Below, in pieces: positions 6,370-9,024 of a stretch of DNA of 9,024 nucleotides. The position numbers and the translations under genes are program-made. The stretch lies in NCBI GenBank assembly GCA_964541605.1, contig CAZIQY010000101.1, positions 1 to 9,024 of the forward strand, written 5' to 3'. This DNA comes from CAZIQY01 sp964541605. GTDB lineage: Bacteria; Desulfobacterota; Syntrophia; Syntrophales; UBA2185. Under the pieces are notes generated by a model. That model saw only the letters and a program-made list of their open reading frames with translations, had not been told where the DNA came from and made no database searches. Numbering within the stretch: the stretch's first letter is position 1; the number at the start of each line of letters is the position of its first letter.

Positions 6370-6391
6370 TCCTGAAGGTTTCAAAAATCAA
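6362..6391 (-). promoter_or_regulatory. Candidate leftward sigma70 promoter for the six-gene cluster
   Basis: On the minus strand TTGATT (6391-6386) is followed by an 18-nt spacer and TATAGA (6367-6362), which would start transcription near 6355, about 40 nt before the ATG at 6313. It is weaker than the rightward promoter, and its -10 box overlaps the rightward -10 box, so the two could compete. The assignment is tentative. Confidence 0.4.
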
Positions 6392-6406
6392 TTGTTTTTT
6401 ACAGGA

Positions 6407-6463
6407 AGAATCTTTGTGAGGGATTTGAATTTTGACAGTTTTTCAAAAGAATCTTTGCGGGGG
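6407..6463 (+). repeat. Direct repeat AGAATCTTTGTGAGGG / AGAATCTTTGCGGGGG in the leader
   Basis: Two 16-nt copies (6407-6422 and 6448-6463) match at 14 positions and are 41 nt apart, start to start. Each ends in a G-rich ribosome-site-like string. The first precedes a possible TTG start at 6432 by 9 nt and the second precedes the ATG at 6468 by 4 nt. They may reflect duplication of a translation-initiation region or a binding site. Confidence 0.5.
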
Positions 6464-6467
6464 CATC

Positions 6468-6971
6468 ATGGGCAAGGTACTTTCCTTTCGGCGACCCGAG
6501 GAGAGCTGTGCAAGCTGCTGGTATTATATCATTCCTCGTGAATCTCACTGGGAACTCGACAAACATCCGGGCAATTATTGCGGCCATCCGGAGCGGGTGA
6601 AAGACTGCCATTTAGACCGTATGATGATCAAGAAGCTGGAGCTTTGCCGTGATGCCGGTCAATGGTGTCCAAAATATGTCAACGTTGATTCGCCGGTCAT
6701 GAAGAAATTGCAATCCTTAGCAGGCATCAGGTTTGCCCTGTTCAATCTGCAGCGGATTCCGGGAAGCGTGCCTGCGGGGAAGGTGGATACCGACTCGGAC
6801 GAATACAGGGAACTGCTGGAGCATTTTTATCTGGAAAACAAGAAAATACTGACTATCAATCAGTACAAAGCGGCAAAACGGAATCCGGATTATTTCGTCA
6901 CGCTGATCGACGAGGCGTTCGAATACTACAAGAGAAAGAGCCGGGAACAGAGGCGCCTTGATAGTGAGTAA
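6468..6971 (+). CDS. Unrecognised Cys/His-rich small protein
   Basis: I do not recognise this family. The 167-residue protein from ATG 6468 begins MGKVLSFRRPEES and has its cysteines in the N-terminal 70 residues: Cys14 and Cys17 (CASC), Cys38 with His40 (CGH), Cys47 with His48 (DCH), Cys60 and Cys67. Several other histidines lie between, so a zinc or iron-sulfur site is plausible. The rest is helical and charged, with aromatic-rich stretches such as EYRELLEHFYLENKK and LIDEAFEYYKRKS, and an Arg-rich tail. There is no signal peptide or membrane segment. A TTG start at 6432 with GAGGG 9 nt upstream would add 12 residues. The gene stands alone behind a strong promoter and converges with the glycosyltransferase gene 11 nt away. 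Base composition and frame look like a true gene, with little else open on this strand here. Confidence 0.75.
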   Translation: MGKVLSFRRPEESCASCWYYIIPRESHWELDKHPGNYCGHPERVKDCHLDRMMIKKLELCRDAGQWCPKYVNVDSPVMKKLQSLAGIRFALFNLQRIPGSVPAGKVDTDSDEYRELLEHFYLENKKILTINQYKAAKRNPDYFVTLIDEAFEYYKRKSREQRRLDSE

Positions 6972-6982
6972 TGGAGAGCCTG

Positions 6983-7013
6983 CTACATCAGGTCATAAAA
7001 TGACGTAATGTAG
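6983..7013. other. Two-tier hairpin at the convergent gene ends
   Basis: CTACAT (6983-6988) pairs with ATGTAG (7008-7013), and inside it GTCAT-AAA-ATGAC (6992-7004) forms a second stem, with symmetric 3-nt internal gaps. It covers the last codons and stop of the glycosyltransferase gene and begins 12 nt after the stop of the convergent gene. It could end transcription from the + strand, but there is no T run, so a terminator role is uncertain. Confidence 0.4.
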
Positions 7014-8884
7014 GAGAGCGTCTTTTCTTCCTCTTTCGCTCGGGGAGGATCCAGCACCCTGTAGATCCGGATAAGCTTCATCCGTGGGAGCCGCTGCCCG
7101 GAATTGATGGCCAGGGAGCGCTCATAGGCGGCAACGGCCTTGCTCGCATCCTTCCGGTGCATCATCAAGTCTCCCTTCAACTCATATTTCGGAGCGGCGG
7201 CAAACGAGTCGTCCGGGATTTTCTCCAGATAAAAACTGCCCATCTGAATATTTTCCCTCTGATAATATTTCGCGGCAAGGGACAGGTCGGCAAAAGCGGA
7301 ATAGGGTTTGTTCATTTCAGATGAGACTTTCCAGTAACGGATTGCTTCATCTCCAAATCCCTTCGCATCAAGAATGATGGCGTGGGTGTTGTAATAGGCG
7401 CTCCTGTCGTCCGTCGCCCGGACGGGCAGGAAGCCGATGATCAGAAATATGGAAATGATCCCCCCGGCAAGGAGTGTTTTCCGGTATTGCCTGTTCCGGA
7501 AGGAAGAAAGCGTCTCCATAATTCCCAGTGCGGCAAAAGGAATGAGAATCACGGCCATCGGCAGCCGGTAACGGCCGGTGGTGAAAAAGGCGACCAGTGT
7601 CAATCCGTAAAGGAGCAGGGTGGTCATAAGCAGCCGGCTCCTGTCGTTTCTGACGCCGCGCAGGATGAATCCCGCCATTCCGAGGGGGAGGATGAGCCAG
7701 AAACCGACGAAGGGAAACCTGAAGAGCGGGACGAAACGGCTGACGAAATCGATGTCGTAATGGTCGCAGGCTTCAAAACGATTGAACACAGCGAGGGTCT
7801 TCTGCATACCTTTCCAGGCGAATTCAGCGGGTTGTGAAAGCGCCGAGTGGATGACTTCTTTTGTCCAGTGCGAGGACGCCTCTCCGGGAGACAATTTCCT
7901 GCCTTCGCGGCGGCTTGCCTCGATGGTAAAATGGATGCCCTGTTCAAACGGGGACGACGAGGCGAAGGGTACAGGCCGGTAGTAAGGATCGGGATTTTTC
8001 AGGTTATTGCCCAGGTACAGGTTGAATCCCGCCTGGGACGTGGTCAGGGCGAACTCTCCTGCCACGCGGATGTTGCGGATAACGAACGGAGAAACAGCAA
8101 GAGACACGCCCAGAACATAAAGCAAAAGGCCGATGAATATCTTCTTCAGCGGAGCCCCGTATTTCTTCCCGTACCAGAGAATCAACAGTGGGAAGACCGG
8201 AATCAGGACAACCGCGTTTGGCCGCACATTCAGGAGAAGCCCGGCTGCAATGCCGAGAGACGCCGTCATGCAGGATAACCGGTATTTTCGGAACAAAAGG
8301 GTGATTCGAGCACTCAGCCCGGCCGGACCGGGCGGCATTCCGCAAGGATCATCCTGTCTTAAAGCCGTGACCGCAAGGTAGCAGGCAAGGGCAAAGAGCG
8401 CCGCGGCAAGGGTCTCTTTGAGGGGCACAATACTGTAGAAGATGAAGGGTTTGTAGAGGGCGGCCATCAGGCAGGCGAGAAGACCCGTCCGGCGGTCGGC
8501 GATGGCGCTGCCCAGTAGATACACTGTCCAGCAGACAAAAACCCCGAAGACGATGTTCAGAATCCGGATATAGAAGACGTCCGGTGAAAACAATCTGTAA
8601 ATGCCGGCGGAGAGATACGCGAACAGGGGGGAAAATTCGTATACTGTTTTGGAAGTGAACGACCCATCGGCGATTTTTTTCGCCCATTCATGGTAGATAC
8701 GCTCATCCCACAGGAGAAAATCAAAATAGACGCTTCCGGACAGATCCTTCAGGGCGGCCGCTCTCAAAAGAAGGGCCAGAAAAAGAATGCCGGAGAGGAA
8801 GGCAAGGCTGTTTCGTTCCCAGATGGAGACGGAACGATCGGGTGGCGGCGTGTCCGGCCGGGGGACTTTTTTCTTCTTACCCAT
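6983..8884 (-). CDS. GT39/ArnT-like membrane glycosyltransferase with C-terminal TPR-like tail
   Basis: The 633-residue protein starts with a basic, proline-rich tail (MGKKKKVPRPDTPPP), then about 11 hydrophobic segments between roughly 27 and 487. The first periplasmic loop carries Asp60-Glu61 in LLWDERIYHEWA, matching the catalytic acidic pair of GT-C enzymes of the PMT/ArnT (GT39, GT83) type. These transfer sugar from a polyprenyl-phosphate donor to protein or lipid on the outer face of the inner membrane. GRYRLPMAVILIPF (437-450) is another typical segment. Residues about 490-633 form a soluble helical region with a TPR-like unit around YELKGDLMMHRKDASKAVAAYERSL (567-591), probably periplasmic. 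ATG at 8884 is clear, but its ribosome site is weak. There is no adjacent polysaccharide gene, so the acceptor is unknown. The class is confident; the exact family is less so. Confidence 0.85.
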   Translation of the reverse strand: MGKKKKVPRPDTPPPDRSVSIWERNSLAFLSGILFLALLLRAAALKDLSGSVYFDFLLWDERIYHEWAKKIADGSFTSKTVYEFSPLFAYLSAGIYRLFSPDVFYIRILNIVFGVFVCWTVYLLGSAIADRRTGLLACLMAALYKPFIFYSIVPLKETLAAALFALACYLAVTALRQDDPCGMPPGPAGLSARITLLFRKYRLSCMTASLGIAAGLLLNVRPNAVVLIPVFPLLILWYGKKYGAPLKKIFIGLLLYVLGVSLAVSPFVIRNIRVAGEFALTTSQAGFNLYLGNNLKNPDPYYRPVPFASSSPFEQGIHFTIEASRREGRKLSPGEASSHWTKEVIHSALSQPAEFAWKGMQKTLAVFNRFEACDHYDIDFVSRFVPLFRFPFVGFWLILPLGMAGFILRGVRNDRSRLLMTTLLLYGLTLVAFFTTGRYRLPMAVILIPFAALGIMETLSSFRNRQYRKTLLAGGIISIFLIIGFLPVRATDDRSAYYNTHAIILDAKGFGDEAIRYWKVSSEMNKPYSAFADLSLAAKYYQRENIQMGSFYLEKIPDDSFAAAPKYELKGDLMMHRKDASKAVAAYERSLAINSGQRLPRMKLIRIYRVLDPPRAKEEEKTLSYITSFYDLM

Positions 8885-8910
8885 GAACGGTCATTCCGAC
8901 TTGGGAAAAA

Positions 8911-8966
8911 TGTCATTCCCGCCCCCGACAAGTACTTTCGAGGGCAGGCTCCAGCGGGAATCCAGA
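8911..8966. repeat. TGTCATTCCCGC...GCGGGAATCCAGAA interspersed palindrome
   Basis: ATTCCCGC (8915-8922) and GCGGGAAT (8954-8961) are a perfect 8-bp inverted repeat. Between them GCCCCCGA (8921-8928) and TCGAGGGC (8938-8945) form an inner stem with one mismatch around AGTACT. It shares the GTCATNCCCGC...GCGGGNATCC outer arms with the hairpin at 3583-3608 but has a longer insert. It lies upstream of the glycosyltransferase start; no protein gene is evident in 8885-9024. Confidence 0.75.
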
Positions 8967-8995
8967 ATTGACGACCTCGCAAAAAGTCAAGAATT

Positions 8996-9018
8996 CCCTC
9001 CACCTCAACGGGGGAGGG
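8996..9018. repeat. CCCTCC...GGAGGG palindrome at the window edge
   Basis: CCCTCC (8996-9001) pairs with GGAGGG (9013-9018), followed by TTAGGG. This resembles another common interspersed repeat of the CCCTCC-ACC-TCAACGGGGGAGGG type and may continue beyond the window, so its limits cannot be set. Confidence 0.5.
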
Positions 9019-9024
9019 TTAGGG

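Noticed and set aside
6314..6391. N-terminal extension of the DUF1385 protein to TTG 6391
   Set aside because: There is no ribosome site, the extra 26 residues are not part of the conserved family start, and the extension would overlap the divergent promoter boxes.
6376..6467. Riboswitch in the leader of the Cys-rich gene
   Set aside because: The leader is AT-rich with a direct repeat but shows no conserved riboswitch core or stable multi-helix fold that I can see.
7382..8381. Hydrophilic frames on both strands within the glycosyltransferase
   Set aside because: Out-of-frame readings of a membrane protein gene; their low-complexity, charged composition is typical of shadows.
379..9018. CRISPR array
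   Set aside because: The repeats are palindromic, scattered kilobases apart and lack regular spacing or spacers.

Overview
This 9 kb window is gene-dense bacterial chromosome. The gene types suggest a Gram-negative, probably a deltaproteobacterium (Desulfobacterota, Syntrophales-like). The clues are a lipoprotein with an outer-membrane-type signal, an UspA variant of the kind common in sulfate reducers and syntrophs, and scattered TGTCATTCC / ATTCCCGC palindromic repeats. That placement is inference; no rRNA or other phylogenetic marker is present.

Layout. (1) Positions 60-344 (+): the C-terminal two-thirds of a universal stress protein whose upstream part looks decayed. A repeat hairpin with a short T run follows it. 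(2) Positions 532-6313 (-): six genes in one direction, in transcription order: a DUF1385/YqhQ-like membrane protein, a GAF-HD-GYP phosphodiesterase, oligoribonuclease (orn), an alpha/beta-hydrolase lipoprotein, a FeeM-like N-acyltransferase and an E1/ThiF-like adenylating enzyme. The gaps are 18, 36, 25 and 1 nt, then 107 nt filled by a repeat palindrome, so this is probably one operon or two overlapping ones. (3) Positions 6314-6467: a divergent intergenic region with a near-consensus sigma70 promoter facing right (TTGACA-N17-TATACT) and a weaker leftward one that overlaps it. (4) Positions 6468-6971 (+): an unrecognised Cys/His-rich small protein. (5) Positions 6983-8884 (-): a large GT39/ArnT-like membrane glycosyltransferase with a C-terminal TPR-like tail, convergent with the previous gene. 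(6) Positions 8885-9024: no gene, only repeat palindromes.

How the genes fit together. The first half of the leftward cluster reads as c-di-GMP disposal: HD-GYP enzymes cleave c-di-GMP to pGpG or GMP, and Orn cleaves pGpG. The second half is the least ordinary part. A lipoprotein serine hydrolase is coupled by 1 nt to a FeeM-type N-acyl amino acid synthase, and an E1-like enzyme lacking the usual zinc CxxC pairs follows, with no ubiquitin-like protein, JAB protease or thiamin/moco gene in view. I suggest, as inference, a small pathway that makes or modifies an N-acylated metabolite or signal. This is the best candidate here for an undescribed system.

An interspersed repeat supplies the stop codon and last residues of orn, and other repeats occupy most intergenic spaces, so this genome carries active or formerly active small palindromic repeats.
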